DNA of 64,000 nucleotides from Novosphingobium sp. 28-62-57 (GTDB lineage Bacteria; Pseudomonadota; Alphaproteobacteria; Sphingomonadales; Sphingomonadaceae), in contig NCGO01000002.1 of NCBI GenBank assembly GCA_002256985.1, forward strand, positions 186,001 to 250,000, in the 5' to 3' direction. The notes under the pieces are model-generated. The model worked only from the letters and a program-made list of their open reading frames with translations, did no database searches and was not told the DNA's origin. Each line of letters opens with the position of its first letter. The stretch's first letter is position 1. Both the position numbers and the translations under genes were made by a program. Of the stretch, positions 1-8,932 are shown piece after piece.

Positions 1-87
1 CCGCTTTACATGAAGGGTGGCGATCTGTGCGAAGTGTCGATCGGTGTGATCGGCACGCTTTCCAACCCGGTGATCGACGAGGCCTGA
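1..87 (+). CDS. Fumarylacetoacetate hydrolase (FAH) family protein, 3' end only
   Basis: Only the last 28 codons are inside the window, read in frame from base 1. The tail contains GTLSNPV, which resembles the IGxLxNPV ending typical of the FAH superfamily (fumarylacetoacetate, ureidoglycolate and 2,4-diketo-3-deoxy-sugar-acid hydrolases). The stop codon overlaps the next start (TGATG), so the two genes are probably translationally coupled. The substrate cannot be told from this fragment. The adjoining rhamnose genes make a sugar-acid role possible, but that is inference. Confidence 0.6.
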   Translation, partial: PLYMKGGDLCEVSIGVIGTLSNPVIDEA

Positions 88-911
88 TGCAGGCCGCCGA
101 TGCGATCAGGGCGATGGGCCAGGAGCTTGGCCCGCACGTGGTCGAAGCCTGCCGCGCGCTTTATGCTGCAGACCATGCGGCGCTGGCGGGGTGCGTGCCG
201 GTGTTGGCAGGTGATTGCGCCTACGGCTCGCACGAACGGCAGCGACTGGACCTTTATCGTATCGCACCTGCAGGCGATGTGCCGGTGGTGCTATTCGTCC
301 ACGGTGGAGGCTTCCGCGTGGGCGACAAGGCGGGCGGGGCCAATGTAGCGCGCACGATGGCCCAGGCCGGGTTTCTGGGCGCGGCAATGAACTACCGGCT
401 CCTGCCCGATGCACGCTGGCCGCAAGGAGGCGAGGATGTGGTGGCGGCAGTAGAATGGCTGCGCGCCCACGCAGCGGCGCATGGTGGAAATCCCCTGCGG
501 ATCGTGCTGATCGGCACTTCGGCAGGGGCAGTGCACATCGCCACGGCACTGAAACTGCGGCCCGATTTGCCACTGGCGGGCGCGGTGCTGCTTTCAGGCC
601 TTTATGGCCACTCCCCGCTGGATGCACGTGACGAGGCTTATTACGGACCGGACGCGGACTATCCGCAACGGATGCCGCGCAAGGCGGTGGCGCGAACCAC
701 GATTCCGCTGTTCGTGGCCTGCGCGCAATACGATCCGCCGCGCTTTCAGGCAGAGTTTCTGGGCCTGATGCAGGACCGGCTTCATGAGCACGGCACGATG
801 CCCGCAGGCGTGATCGCGCCGGACCACAACCACTATTCGCTGGCCATGCATATCGGCAGTGAGGACCGCCGCCTGACCGACGCCATCACGGGCTTTGTCA
901 GGAGCCTGTGA
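87..911 (+). CDS. Alpha/beta hydrolase (esterase/lipase-type)
   Basis: 274-residue soluble alpha/beta hydrolase without a signal peptide. It has the oxyanion-hole motif HGGGF near residue 72, the nucleophile elbow GTSAG near residue 143 and a C-terminal DHNHYS stretch that should supply the catalytic histidine. This layout resembles the hormone-sensitive-lipase/BD-FAE and arylformamidase groups. The ATG at 87 is chosen because it overlaps the stop of the upstream FAH-family gene; an in-frame extension to base 27 would run back into that gene. The 3' end overlaps the convergent GH1 gene by 14 bp. Coupling to an FAH-family enzyme suggests a small catabolic unit hydrolysing an ester or lactone; the substrate is unknown. 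Confidence 0.75.
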   Translation: MQAADAIRAMGQELGPHVVEACRALYAADHAALAGCVPVLAGDCAYGSHERQRLDLYRIAPAGDVPVVLFVHGGGFRVGDKAGGANVARTMAQAGFLGAAMNYRLLPDARWPQGGEDVVAAVEWLRAHAAAHGGNPLRIVLIGTSAGAVHIATALKLRPDLPLAGAVLLSGLYGHSPLDARDEAYYGPDADYPQRMPRKAVARTTIPLFVACAQYDPPRFQAEFLGLMQDRLHEHGTMPAGVIAPDHNHYSLAMHIGSEDRRLTDAITGFVRSL

Positions 912-2244
912 GCGCGTTGGCGCGGGCAATCGCACCAAGGACCGCAGCGCTGGGCTTTGGCGTGCGCACGAAGCTGACCGGATCGACACTGGCGAGGCCA
1001 AACTTGGGCTTGTAGCCGAAGATCCATTCGAAATTGTCGATCAGCGACCAGTGGCAATAGCCCAGCACTGGCACGCCGTCATCAATGGCCTGCTTCAACC
1101 CGGCCAGCGCCGCCGGGATGAAAGCGGCGCGTACGCGATCATCTTCGGTGCCGACGCCATGTTCGGAAACCAGCACCGGCCGCCCGGTTGCGGCATGGGC
1201 ATAGCGGACCGCGCCTGCCAGCGATCCCGGCCAGATTTCGGTGCCCGACCAGTTCAGCGTGCTGCCCGGCGGCGGCGCAACGCGGCCCTTGGCGTCCCAG
1301 ATCGCGCGTTCATAGTTCTGCACGCCGATGAAATCGTCTGCTTTGGCAAGGTCCAGCCATTCGCCGTAAAGTTCGCGGCGGATGCTGTCGCGGATGGAAT
1401 TGCGGCCAACGGCCTGATCATCAAGCATGGCCAGCGATACGCCGACGGGCAGATCGGCCCGCACCGCCTTGATCGCGGCGCGACCGGCGGCGTGGGCGGC
1501 CAGCAGCCCTTTCTGCAGTTCGGGCAGATCATCAATCCCAGCCACATTGGCGCAGACGAACTTTTCGACACCCAACCGCCGCGCGGCGGTTTCGTTGGTC
1601 AGCTTCTGGATTTCCCACACCTTAGGCGGCAGCACCGGCTTCAAGATGGCAAGGATATTGGGTTCATTCAGCGTGATCACCGCATGGATCGCATCGCCCA
1701 GCGCCTGCGTAATGCGGGTGCAGTATCGCGCGAACAGCGTGGCGCTTTCAGGGTTGGTCCAGCCCCCTTGCGCGCTGAACCAGCGCGGCGCGGTAAAGTG
1801 GCTGTAGGTCACGACCGGGGCCAACCCGCGCGCGCGGCAGCCTTCGATCACGCGGCGGTAGTGATCGATCATCGCGCGGCTGAACTGGCCCTTTTCCGGC
1901 TCAATCCGCGCCCATTCAATGCCGAAGCGATAAGTGTTGAGGCCGATGCCCTTGGCCAGATCCAGATCGCGCTCCCACAGCAGGAAGCTGTTTGCTGCAT
2001 CGCCCGAAGGTTCGGCAAAGATCGTGGGCTGCTGGTTTTCAATGAACCACAAGTCCGATGCGGTATTGTTGCCTTCGGTCTGGTGCGGGGCGGTGGCGGC
2101 ACCCCAAAGGAAGCCTTGCGGAAAAGCCGGGCTGGCAGGAGCGCGGCCCGAAGAGCGGCGCTGCTTTGCGGCCGCATGGGCGGCGGGCGCGAGCGAGATG
2201 GCACTGGCCATTGCGCCGGACATCAGCGTGCGACGGTCAATCAA
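898..2244 (-). CDS. GH1 family beta-glycosidase with export signal
   Basis: Family 1 glycoside hydrolase (beta-glucosidase/beta-galactosidase type). The mature part opens with FPQGFLWGAATAPHQTEG, the usual GH1 start. The acid/base glutamate lies in TLNEPN (about residue 190) and the nucleophile in SEHGVGTED (about residue 360). The chosen start is a TTG preceded by GGGGAG at 6-7 nt. It begins a leader with paired arginines (IDRRTLMSG) and an Ala-rich stretch ending AAHAAA, so export, perhaps by Tat, is likely. An ATG at 2328 would add 28 residues but has a poor ribosome site. It is the last gene of the minus-strand rhamnose run, suggesting it removes glucose from rhamnosylated glycosides after the GH106 enzyme acts; that order is inferred. 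Confidence 0.85.
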   Translation of the reverse strand: MIDRRTLMSGAMASAISLAPAAHAAAKQRRSSGRAPASPAFPQGFLWGAATAPHQTEGNNTASDLWFIENQQPTIFAEPSGDAANSFLLWERDLDLAKGIGLNTYRFGIEWARIEPEKGQFSRAMIDHYRRVIEGCRARGLAPVVTYSHFTAPRWFSAQGGWTNPESATLFARYCTRITQALGDAIHAVITLNEPNILAILKPVLPPKVWEIQKLTNETAARRLGVEKFVCANVAGIDDLPELQKGLLAAHAAGRAAIKAVRADLPVGVSLAMLDDQAVGRNSIRDSIRRELYGEWLDLAKADDFIGVQNYERAIWDAKGRVAPPPGSTLNWSGTEIWPGSLAGAVRYAHAATGRPVLVSEHGVGTEDDRVRAAFIPAALAGLKQAIDDGVPVLGYCHWSLIDNFEWIFGYKPKFGLASVDPVSFVRTPKPSAAVLGAIARANALTGS

Positions 2245-2337
2245 TTTTGCTCTCCCCAAAGGCTTTGCTTTGGGTCTGGCTACAGCCTTGGATGCTTTAA
2301 CGAAAATAGTGATTTCTGTGGCTTCCATAGTCCAGCG

Positions 2338-3249
2338 CTATGTCTGGGCCAAAATCTCCAGCAGCGCGCGGGCCATGACCGGCAGTTTGCGATCAGCCAG
2401 ATAGCGCACGCCAATGCTCCGATCGAACGCGGCTTCTGCGATGGTGATCGACCGCAGCGTGCCCATGGTCAGCTCGGTTCTGGCAACGGTGCGCGGCAGC
2501 ACGGTGATGCGGTCGCTTTCGCGCACGATGGCCTGTGTCGTCAGCAGCGAATCGCAGCGGATCACATTTTGCGGCACCGGCACCCCGGCATTGAGGAACA
2601 AGGCATCCACCTGCCGCCGGAACGCACCTTGCGCGGCAGGCAGGACCCAGGGCAAGGCCGAAAGATCACGCAGCGACACGCTTTCAGGCAGGGCATCGTG
2701 AGCGCGGCCAACGATCAGCCCAAAAGGATCGCGTGCCATCGTCACCTCGACCAGATCGGGTGGGCATTCAACGATTTCGGTGGTCATAACCGCCAGATCC
2801 AGCGCGCCAGTGCGCAGCAGATCGGCCAGTTCGGCATCGGGCCGTTCCACCACGCTGAGCGCAAAGTGCCCGACTTTGCGTTCAAGCTGCGCCACGGCCT
2901 TTGGCAACAGGCTGACCAGCGCGCCGGGGGTGCCGCCGACCTTGAGCGGCCCGGCAATGGCGCGGGCGGCGTGGTCCACCTCTATCGCGGCATTTTCCAG
3001 CAGGTTGACCATCGCCTCGGCCCGGTCACGCAGCGCCTCGCCCTCACGCGTCAGGACGATGCCATTGCGCGAGCGGGTGAACAGCATGACACCAAGCCGC
3101 TGTTCGAGCAGCGCCACGGTGTTCGAGACAGAGGGCTGCGACAGGTTCAGCGCGCGGGCCGCCGCACTGATCGACCCGGTTTCGCACACCCGCCAGAACA
3201 CGGCGGCGGCGCGCGGATCGATGCGGTTGCGATAGGGGGGTGCGGTCAT
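2338..3249 (-). CDS. LysR-type transcriptional regulator
   Basis: 303-residue LysR-family regulator. The N-terminal winged helix-turn-helix is clear: SISAAARALNLSQPSVSNTV at about residues 27-46, followed by LLEQRLGVMLFTRS. The rest fits the periplasmic-binding-like effector domain. It lies between the GH106 rhamnosidase and the GH1 glycosidase in the same direction, 43 bp after the former and about 90 bp before the latter. It probably responds to an aglycone or sugar released by these enzymes. It is not divergent from its likely targets, unlike many LysR genes, so its operator cannot be guessed from layout. Confidence 0.9.
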   Translation of the reverse strand: MTAPPYRNRIDPRAAAVFWRVCETGSISAAARALNLSQPSVSNTVALLEQRLGVMLFTRSRNGIVLTREGEALRDRAEAMVNLLENAAIEVDHAARAIAGPLKVGGTPGALVSLLPKAVAQLERKVGHFALSVVERPDAELADLLRTGALDLAVMTTEIVECPPDLVEVTMARDPFGLIVGRAHDALPESVSLRDLSALPWVLPAAQGAFRRQVDALFLNAGVPVPQNVIRCDSLLTTQAIVRESDRITVLPRTVARTELTMGTLRSITIAEAAFDRSIGVRYLADRKLPVMARALLEILAQT

Positions 3250-3292
3250 CCCCTGCGTGGTAGCCGATGGGCGGCCTGCTGCTCAAGCTGGA

Positions 3293-6200
3293 TCACGGCG
3301 CCGGGCTGGCCTCGATCACCACCGGCCCGGCAAGGCCCGACGGGCGCAATGGGGCATCGGGGCGATAGGTGGGCACGGTGGTGAAAGTGATCTTCTGCGC
3401 ATCAGGTTGTGCATCGCCGATCAGGCGGTTCACCCACAAGTTGCCCACGCGCACCTGCAGCGTATTGCGCCCGCGCTTTGCCGCTGCGGAAATGTCTACA
3501 CGCCACGGCTTGTGCCAGGCATGGCCTGCCAGCTTGCCGTTGACGGTGACCTCGGCAATCTCGCCTACCTGCCCCAGATTGAGCCACAGCGCCTCGCCCG
3601 GTTTTGCGGCCTTGGGCAGGGTGAAGGTGGTGGAGTAGGTGGCTATGCCGGAAAAGTGCTTCACGCCCGGATCGGCGTGCTGCTCCAGCGGGGCGAGCTT
3701 GGGCAGCGTGATCGAGGCAGGCGCGCCGCGGCCGGGCTGAAACGCCACGGTCCATGCGCCGTCCAGTGTGGCGAGCGTGACCGGCGCGGGGCTGGGCAGC
3801 GTCACTGCGGGCTTAACCGCCGGTTTGCGGAACACGACGAAGACCGCGTCTTCGGGCAGGAGCGACATCGGCACCACGGTGTGGCCGCTTTCGCTGCGGT
3901 AGGACAGCGGCTCGGCCTTGCCGGTTTCGGCGCGCCATACTTCGGGCTGCAACCCGGTGACGCGGAAGCGCGCTTCGCCTGCAACAGTGGCATTGCGGCG
4001 GTTGTTGAGGAACCAGACTTCGCCATCAGGAAGCTTGCGATGGACGAACATGACATCGCCGGTTGCCGCGCCAGACATGGTGAAATCGGGCGCGATTCCG
4101 GCCTGTTGCAGGCCAGTGTCGATGGCTTGCGTGGCGATGACCCGGCCCTTTCCGGCATCGCCCGACCACAGCGCATCGGCCAGTGCAGCAAAGCGCGCGG
4201 CATCATCGGCCTTGCTCGGCGTGGCGCGGGGCTTTTCGCCGATCACCGTGGCCCCGCCGCGCACCAGTGCGGCAAGCCGCTCCAGCGTGGGCAGCGTCAT
4301 GGCTTGCGATGTGCCGCCAAGGTAAATCGCGCGATAGCGGGCACCGCCGGTGGAGACGACTTCGGCCCCATCGTTGCGCAGCGCATCGGCCAGCATCGCG
4401 GCGTTCACGAAGTCCCACGCATGAGCGGTAGGCAGATTGGCCGGAATCTTCTCGGCATAGAGCGCGGTGACGGGTGAATCCTCGCCGATAAACCAAGCCA
4501 CGTCGGCCACGTTGCGCCCCTGCTGCAGCATCAGCGATGTGCGTGCGATGTAATCGACCCAAGGCTTGGCAAGTTCGGCCCAGGCCTCGTGCCGGTTGAA
4601 ATACTGCCCGAAGATCGCGAGCGAGAGGCCGGGCTGCTTGTCATCGGCTGGCTGGTGGACCGAGGTGTGGATGACCGGGCGGTTGATGCCGCTGGCAAAT
4701 TCCAGATCGATTACCTTCTTCAGGTTCGATGGCGCAAAATCCCACGGCGCGTTGACGGCGGTCATCGATTCTGCCGCCACGAACGGCTTGCCATAGACGT
4801 GCGCAACAGAAGCCGCGCCGCGCATGTCGCCCAGCAGGGTGGTGCGCAGCTTGCTTTCGTCAGCATAAGTCCACAGCGCCGCCATCGGCACATCGGCATG
4901 GGCGCGCATGGCCAGATCATCGCCCAGCATCGGGCGCTTGTCCTCCAGCGCCTCGCCATAGACTTTCAGGCCCTGTTCGTGCGCAACTTGCGCGATGGTG
5001 CCGTAATGCTTGTCGGCCAGCAGCTCTGCCAGCGTGGTGCGGAAATCGAAGAGGAAGCGTTCGGACTGAGCGGGCGATCCGATCACGGTTCCGGCCAGCA
5101 CCGGCAGCCAGGGCCGCAGCGCATAGCCGCGCCGCGCGGCAAATTCGGCCTCCATCGCAGGTGTCCAGTTGGCGTTGCCCACTTCGATGGAGTCCGTCAG
5201 CAGCGCCTGCACCCCGCGCTTACCGATCAGGTCTGGCCCCACCGCATCGCGGTACATGCCAAGATAGGTTTCGATGTAGCGGCGCACGGCGGCGGCATCG
5301 TACTTGTCCACTTCAAGCCCGGTCGCTTCGGGCGGAGCGGGGTGGTTGGTCTTGCCGGTGAGCGACCAGCCAAAGCGCAGGATGCGCCAGTTGCTGCCTT
5401 TGGGCGCGGTCCAATCGAGCGTGCCATCGGGGCGGACGCGATCGGTGAGGTCGACCACGCGGGCCGGTTCCGCACCGATGGCGCTGGCGTCTGTGCTGGC
5501 AATGGCGTGGTAATCCAGCACCGTTTCATAGCCCGCCTTTTCCTCGGCCCGGTCCACCCGCGCATCGGCAAAAAGCTGGAAATCGGCGATGGTGACTGAT
5601 GTCAGCGGGCCAGTATCGAAGAAGTTGATGGCAACCGCGCCGGGCGCGGCGTTCAGCATATCGAGATTGCCCTTGTCGCCACTATCGGCAAGGGCCAGTC
5701 GGAATTCGCTGCCCGTCGTGGCCGGAACGCTGCGGGTGGTGGGCACGCTGCCCAGCGGAATGTCGGCAACCTTGCGCCAGCCTTCGCCTTCGCGCACTTC
5801 CAGTGCAGCCTTGATCGGCACGCCCCGGAACGGCAGCTTGATCCCCGGCAGAAACAGGCGGAGCGACCGCACCGTCACCGCACGCGGGAAGCGCACCAGC
5901 ACTGCGCCAGACAGGCTGGAATCGAGCGGCACCTTCACCACGCTCTGCAAAAACGCATCGTTGAGCGTGAACGCATGGAGCGCAGTGCCATCGGCCAGTG
6001 CATAAGTTGGAAGCGGCAAGGCAGGTTCTGTCACTGGCACGGCGATCACGGCCACTTCGCCCGATGCACTGGGCTGCACGCCCGCCACGGCGGCATGGCC
6101 GGGCATGTTTTCCACCAGAGGCGCTGTCTGGAACGGGCCGGTCACCTGCGGCAAGGCGGGCAGGGCACCGCGCACCGGCTTGCCCCCGGCCACAGTCAGT

Positions 6201-6664
6201 TCCGACCAGACCAGCTTTTTCATGCCGTCTTGCGGCTTTACCCAAGGCCCGCCGGTTTCCGACCAGCCGGGCGATGCCGCGATGGCCAGTTCCAACCCCA
6301 GCCGGTCCGCTTCGCTGGCGGCAAAGCGGAAGGCGTCTTTCCATTCGGGCGTCATGTAGACCAGCCGCTTGTCCACCACTTGCGGCGTATCAAGATTGGC
6401 GTCGAAGTTCTGCAGGCCGCCAATGCCCACCCGCTTCATCCACGCAAGGTCCTTGGCGATGCCATCCTTGCTGATATTGCCGTTCATCCAGTGCCACCAT
6501 ACACGCGGGCGCGCTTCGGATGGCGGATCGCGGAACTGCTGTTCCAGCGTATCGGCAGCGACCGTGGTTTGCGCCGCGGGCGCTGTCTGGGCCAAGGTGG
6601 CCGGCGTGAGCAACGTGGTGGTCGCAAGGATCGTGGCGGCGGTGAGGCCTTGGCGGATGGTCAT
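3293..6664 (-). CDS. GH106 alpha-L-rhamnosidase, exported
   Basis: 1123-residue protein with a Sec-type signal peptide (cleavage near TLAQTAPA, about residue 25). The start of the mature region (PRVWWHWMNGNISKDGI) and the overall length match glycoside hydrolase family 106, the group typified by the Sphingomonas alpha-L-rhamnosidase. A beta-sandwich sugar-binding-like domain lies near the C-terminus (LWLNLGQVGEIAEVTVNG, then WRVDISAAAKRGRNTLQV). It should release L-rhamnose from plant glycosides or polysaccharides in the periplasm or outside. The start is supported by GGAGAG 6 nt upstream. It sits 36 bp after the isomerase gene, so harvesting and catabolism are probably co-expressed. Confidence 0.9.
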   Translation of the reverse strand: MTIRQGLTAATILATTTLLTPATLAQTAPAAQTTVAADTLEQQFRDPPSEARPRVWWHWMNGNISKDGIAKDLAWMKRVGIGGLQNFDANLDTPQVVDKRLVYMTPEWKDAFRFAASEADRLGLELAIAASPGWSETGGPWVKPQDGMKKLVWSELTVAGGKPVRGALPALPQVTGPFQTAPLVENMPGHAAVAGVQPSASGEVAVIAVPVTEPALPLPTYALADGTALHAFTLNDAFLQSVVKVPLDSSLSGAVLVRFPRAVTVRSLRLFLPGIKLPFRGVPIKAALEVREGEGWRKVADIPLGSVPTTRSVPATTGSEFRLALADSGDKGNLDMLNAAPGAVAINFFDTGPLTSVTIADFQLFADARVDRAEEKAGYETVLDYHAIASTDASAIGAEPARVVDLTDRVRPDGTLDWTAPKGSNWRILRFGWSLTGKTNHPAPPEATGLEVDKYDAAAVRRYIETYLGMYRDAVGPDLIGKRGVQALLTDSIEVGNANWTPAMEAEFAARRGYALRPWLPVLAGTVIGSPAQSERFLFDFRTTLAELLADKHYGTIAQVAHEQGLKVYGEALEDKRPMLGDDLAMRAHADVPMAALWTYADESKLRTTLLGDMRGAASVAHVYGKPFVAAESMTAVNAPWDFAPSNLKKVIDLEFASGINRPVIHTSVHQPADDKQPGLSLAIFGQYFNRHEAWAELAKPWVDYIARTSLMLQQGRNVADVAWFIGEDSPVTALYAEKIPANLPTAHAWDFVNAAMLADALRNDGAEVVSTGGARYRAIYLGGTSQAMTLPTLERLAALVRGGATVIGEKPRATPSKADDAARFAALADALWSGDAGKGRVIATQAIDTGLQQAGIAPDFTMSGAATGDVMFVHRKLPDGEVWFLNNRRNATVAGEARFRVTGLQPEVWRAETGKAEPLSYRSESGHTVVPMSLLPEDAVFVVFRKPAVKPAVTLPSPAPVTLATLDGAWTVAFQPGRGAPASITLPKLAPLEQHADPGVKHFSGIATYSTTFTLPKAAKPGEALWLNLGQVGEIAEVTVNGKLAGHAWHKPWRVDISAAAKRGRNTLQVRVGNLWVNRLIGDAQPDAQKITFTTVPTYRPDAPLRPSGLAGPVVIEASPAP

Positions 6665-6700
6665 GCTGCTCTCTCCGGTGTTCTTGTGATTATCGGGCTG

Positions 6701-7990
6701 TCAAACGATGCCCGCGCCCAGCCCCACGGCCTTGCGCTCTTGCGCCTTGCGGCTGCGGTACTGGCTGAGGCGGTAGGCCTCCAGCACGTCAACCGCCCCG
6801 CCTGCTTCCATGCGCGCCTTGGCGAGGATCGGTGCGACATCAAGGTTATAGGCGCGGCGCAAGGCCTGAAACGCCATCATCGTGTCATTGGCTTCCTGCG
6901 CTGCGTGCAGCGCTGCGCGGTCAACCAGTTGCGCCTTGGCAAAGCATTGGGTGATCGTCTCGGCGCTGGACAGCATCGATTCGATCGGGTCGGTCACATT
7001 GTGCGACTGGTCGATCATGTAGCTGGGATTGAAGCCCTCTTTCGGGTTCAGTTCGGCTTCCACCAGTTCGTTGAACACCAGAAACAGCTGGTGCGGGTTG
7101 ATCGATCCGCTGTCGAGATCATCGTCGCCATACTTGCTGTCGTTGAAGTGGAAACCGCCAAGTTTCCCGAAGCGATGCAGGCGCGCCACGATCTGTTCGA
7201 TGTTCACGTTGGGCGCGTGGTGCCCCAGATCGACGAGGCACTTGGCCTTTGGACCCAGTTCCTGCGCGGCAAGGACAGAAGAGCCCCAGTCGCTGATCAC
7301 CGTCGAATAGAACGCCGGTTCGAACATCTTGTGTTCCAGCAGCATGCGCCAATCATCGGGCAGCGCGGCGTAGATTTTGCTCGCGGCCTCCAGATACCGA
7401 TCCAGGCTGCGGCCCAGATCCTGCTGGCCGGGGAAATTGGTGCCATCGCCCACCCACACGGTAAGGTCGGTCGAGCCCAGTTGCACGCCAATCTCGATGC
7501 ATTCGATGTTGTGATCGACCGCCTGTTGGCGCGTGGCGGCATCCTGTGCGGCAAGCGAGCCATTGGCGTAAGTGTGCGCCTGCCCTGCCTGATCCTGAAA
7601 CGTGTTCGAATTGACCGCATCGAAGCCAAGGCCAAGGCTCGCCGCCTCTTCTCGCAAGGCTTTGTAATCGCTCACCTTGTCCCACGGGAAGTGCGGCGAC
7701 ACGCGCGGGGTTACGCGGCCAAGCTGCTGGATGACCGCGCAATCCTCGAGCTTTTCGTGAATGTTGGTCGGCTCGCCCGGAATCGGGAACTTGGCAAAAC
7801 GCGTGCCGCCACGCCCCGCACCCCATGAAGGCACGGCGACCGAAAAGCCCGCCACACGGTCCTTGATCGCATCGATATCGATCCCGGTGCGCGCCAGCTT
7901 GCGGCCCAGCGCGGCGTAATCGTCCTCCAGCGCTTCGGCATGGACGGCATTGCGTGTCGCAATCAGGTCTGCGGAAATCGGAAGGGTCAC
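6701..7990 (-). CDS. rhaI: L-rhamnose isomerase (Pseudomonas stutzeri type)
   Basis: 429-residue TIM-barrel isomerase converting L-rhamnose to L-rhamnulose. The length matches the approximately 430-residue P. stutzeri-type enzyme rather than E. coli RhaA. Metal-binding segments are visible: LLEHKMFEP, LVDLGHH and GFHFNDSKYGDDDLD, which supply Glu, Asp and His ligands. The start is a GTG that overlaps the upstream esterase stop (GTGA) and has AAAGGA 6 nt before it. Longer in-frame starts would intrude into the esterase. Tight coupling to the esterase and rhamnosidase places it in one catabolic operon. Confidence 0.93.
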   Translation of the reverse strand: MTLPISADLIATRNAVHAEALEDDYAALGRKLARTGIDIDAIKDRVAGFSVAVPSWGAGRGGTRFAKFPIPGEPTNIHEKLEDCAVIQQLGRVTPRVSPHFPWDKVSDYKALREEAASLGLGFDAVNSNTFQDQAGQAHTYANGSLAAQDAATRQQAVDHNIECIEIGVQLGSTDLTVWVGDGTNFPGQQDLGRSLDRYLEAASKIYAALPDDWRMLLEHKMFEPAFYSTVISDWGSSVLAAQELGPKAKCLVDLGHHAPNVNIEQIVARLHRFGKLGGFHFNDSKYGDDDLDSGSINPHQLFLVFNELVEAELNPKEGFNPSYMIDQSHNVTDPIESMLSSAETITQCFAKAQLVDRAALHAAQEANDTMMAFQALRRAYNLDVAPILAKARMEAGGAVDVLEAYRLSQYRSRKAQERKAVGLGAGIV

Positions 7991-8910
7991 TTGCTGTCCT
8001 TTCGCGTCAGGAAGCCCTGCATCTTGAGCCACGCGGTGAATTCATCGATCATCAGCGTGGTGGTGGTGCCGGGCACGCCCAGACCAAAGCCGTGGTTGCC
8101 GGTCTGGTAGCCGTGGATCTCCACCGGACGCTTGGCTTCAAGATAGTTCTGCGCAATCGCGAAACCCTTGTTTGGAAACAGCCCATCGTCCAGCGCGATG
8201 GCATTGAACAGAGGCGGCGCATTGGCAGGAATAGGCTCAGGGTCCTGCGGCCCGTAGATGTAGCCAAGGAAGGCCGGGCGGACCGGCGTATCGGCATCAA
8301 GCCCGACACGGCGCGCGGTCATGGCTCCTGCCGAAAAGCCGATCATGCCGATGCGTGCGGGATCAATGCCATACTTCGCAGCATTGGCTTGGACCCAGGC
8401 CATTGCGGCCTTGCCATCGGCAGGTGCGGCCGATTTTCCAAGCAAGTCACCGCTCATTGGCCGGCCAACCTCTTTCATCAAGGCCTCGCCCATGTACTTG
8501 CCAGCCTCGGCCTCGTCCTTCGGCGTCGGGTTCAGGCGGTATTTGAGGACGAACGCGGCAATGCCCCGATCCGCCAGGGCGCGGGCAACCGACCAGCCCT
8601 CGTGATCCATCGCCAGAATCATGAAAGCGCCGCCCGGTGCCACAACCACCGCCGCCCCGGTCGCCTTCGCAGGATCAGGCAAAACGGGCGTGATGGTGGG
8701 GCGCGTGACATTCCGGGCCGCCAGATCACGGCCCATGAACTTTACCCACTGTTCCGAAGCGGACGTGCCGGGGGTCTTGTCACCATAAAGCGGGATCGCA
8801 TCGGGTTCTGCCGGAGCGGCAACTGGCACCGACGGTGGCGGGCCATTCTCCGCCATGGCCGGTGCTGCCACCATAAGCGCGAGGGCGGATGCCAGAAATC
8901 TTACTTTCAT
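7987..8910 (-). CDS. Exported alpha/beta hydrolase (carbohydrate acetyl-esterase-like)
   Basis: 307-residue protein with a signal peptide beginning MKVRFLASALALMVAAPAMA. The mature protein is an alpha/beta hydrolase of the BD-FAE/acetyl-xylan-esterase-like kind. It has VVVAPGGAFMILAMDHEG for the oxyanion region, GFSAGAMTAR as the nucleophile elbow (about residue 196) and a late His in GYQTGNHGFG. The ATG at 8910 has GAGAGGA 7 nt upstream; a longer reading would lose the signal peptide. Placed between the aldolase and isomerase genes, it probably removes acetyl or other acyl groups from rhamnose-containing glycans so that GH106 can act. The substrate is inferred from context only. Confidence 0.82.
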   Translation of the reverse strand: MKVRFLASALALMVAAPAMAENGPPPSVPVAAPAEPDAIPLYGDKTPGTSASEQWVKFMGRDLAARNVTRPTITPVLPDPAKATGAAVVVAPGGAFMILAMDHEGWSVARALADRGIAAFVLKYRLNPTPKDEAEAGKYMGEALMKEVGRPMSGDLLGKSAAPADGKAAMAWVQANAAKYGIDPARIGMIGFSAGAMTARRVGLDADTPVRPAFLGYIYGPQDPEPIPANAPPLFNAIALDDGLFPNKGFAIAQNYLEAKRPVEIHGYQTGNHGFGLGVPGTTTTLMIDEFTAWLKMQGFLTRKDSK

Positions 8911-8932
8911 TATCTTATCCTCTCCCGAATGC

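Noticed and set aside
895-3384. Very long open frame on the plus strand opposite the GH1 and LysR genes
   Set aside because: It is antisense to two clear protein families. High GC in third codon positions keeps the opposite strand open; the translated product is low-complexity Arg/Gly-rich and unlike any family.
5975-7828. Long plus-strand open frame opposite the rhamnosidase and isomerase genes
   Set aside because: Composition is typical of antisense GC-rich DNA and both opposite-strand genes are firmly identified.
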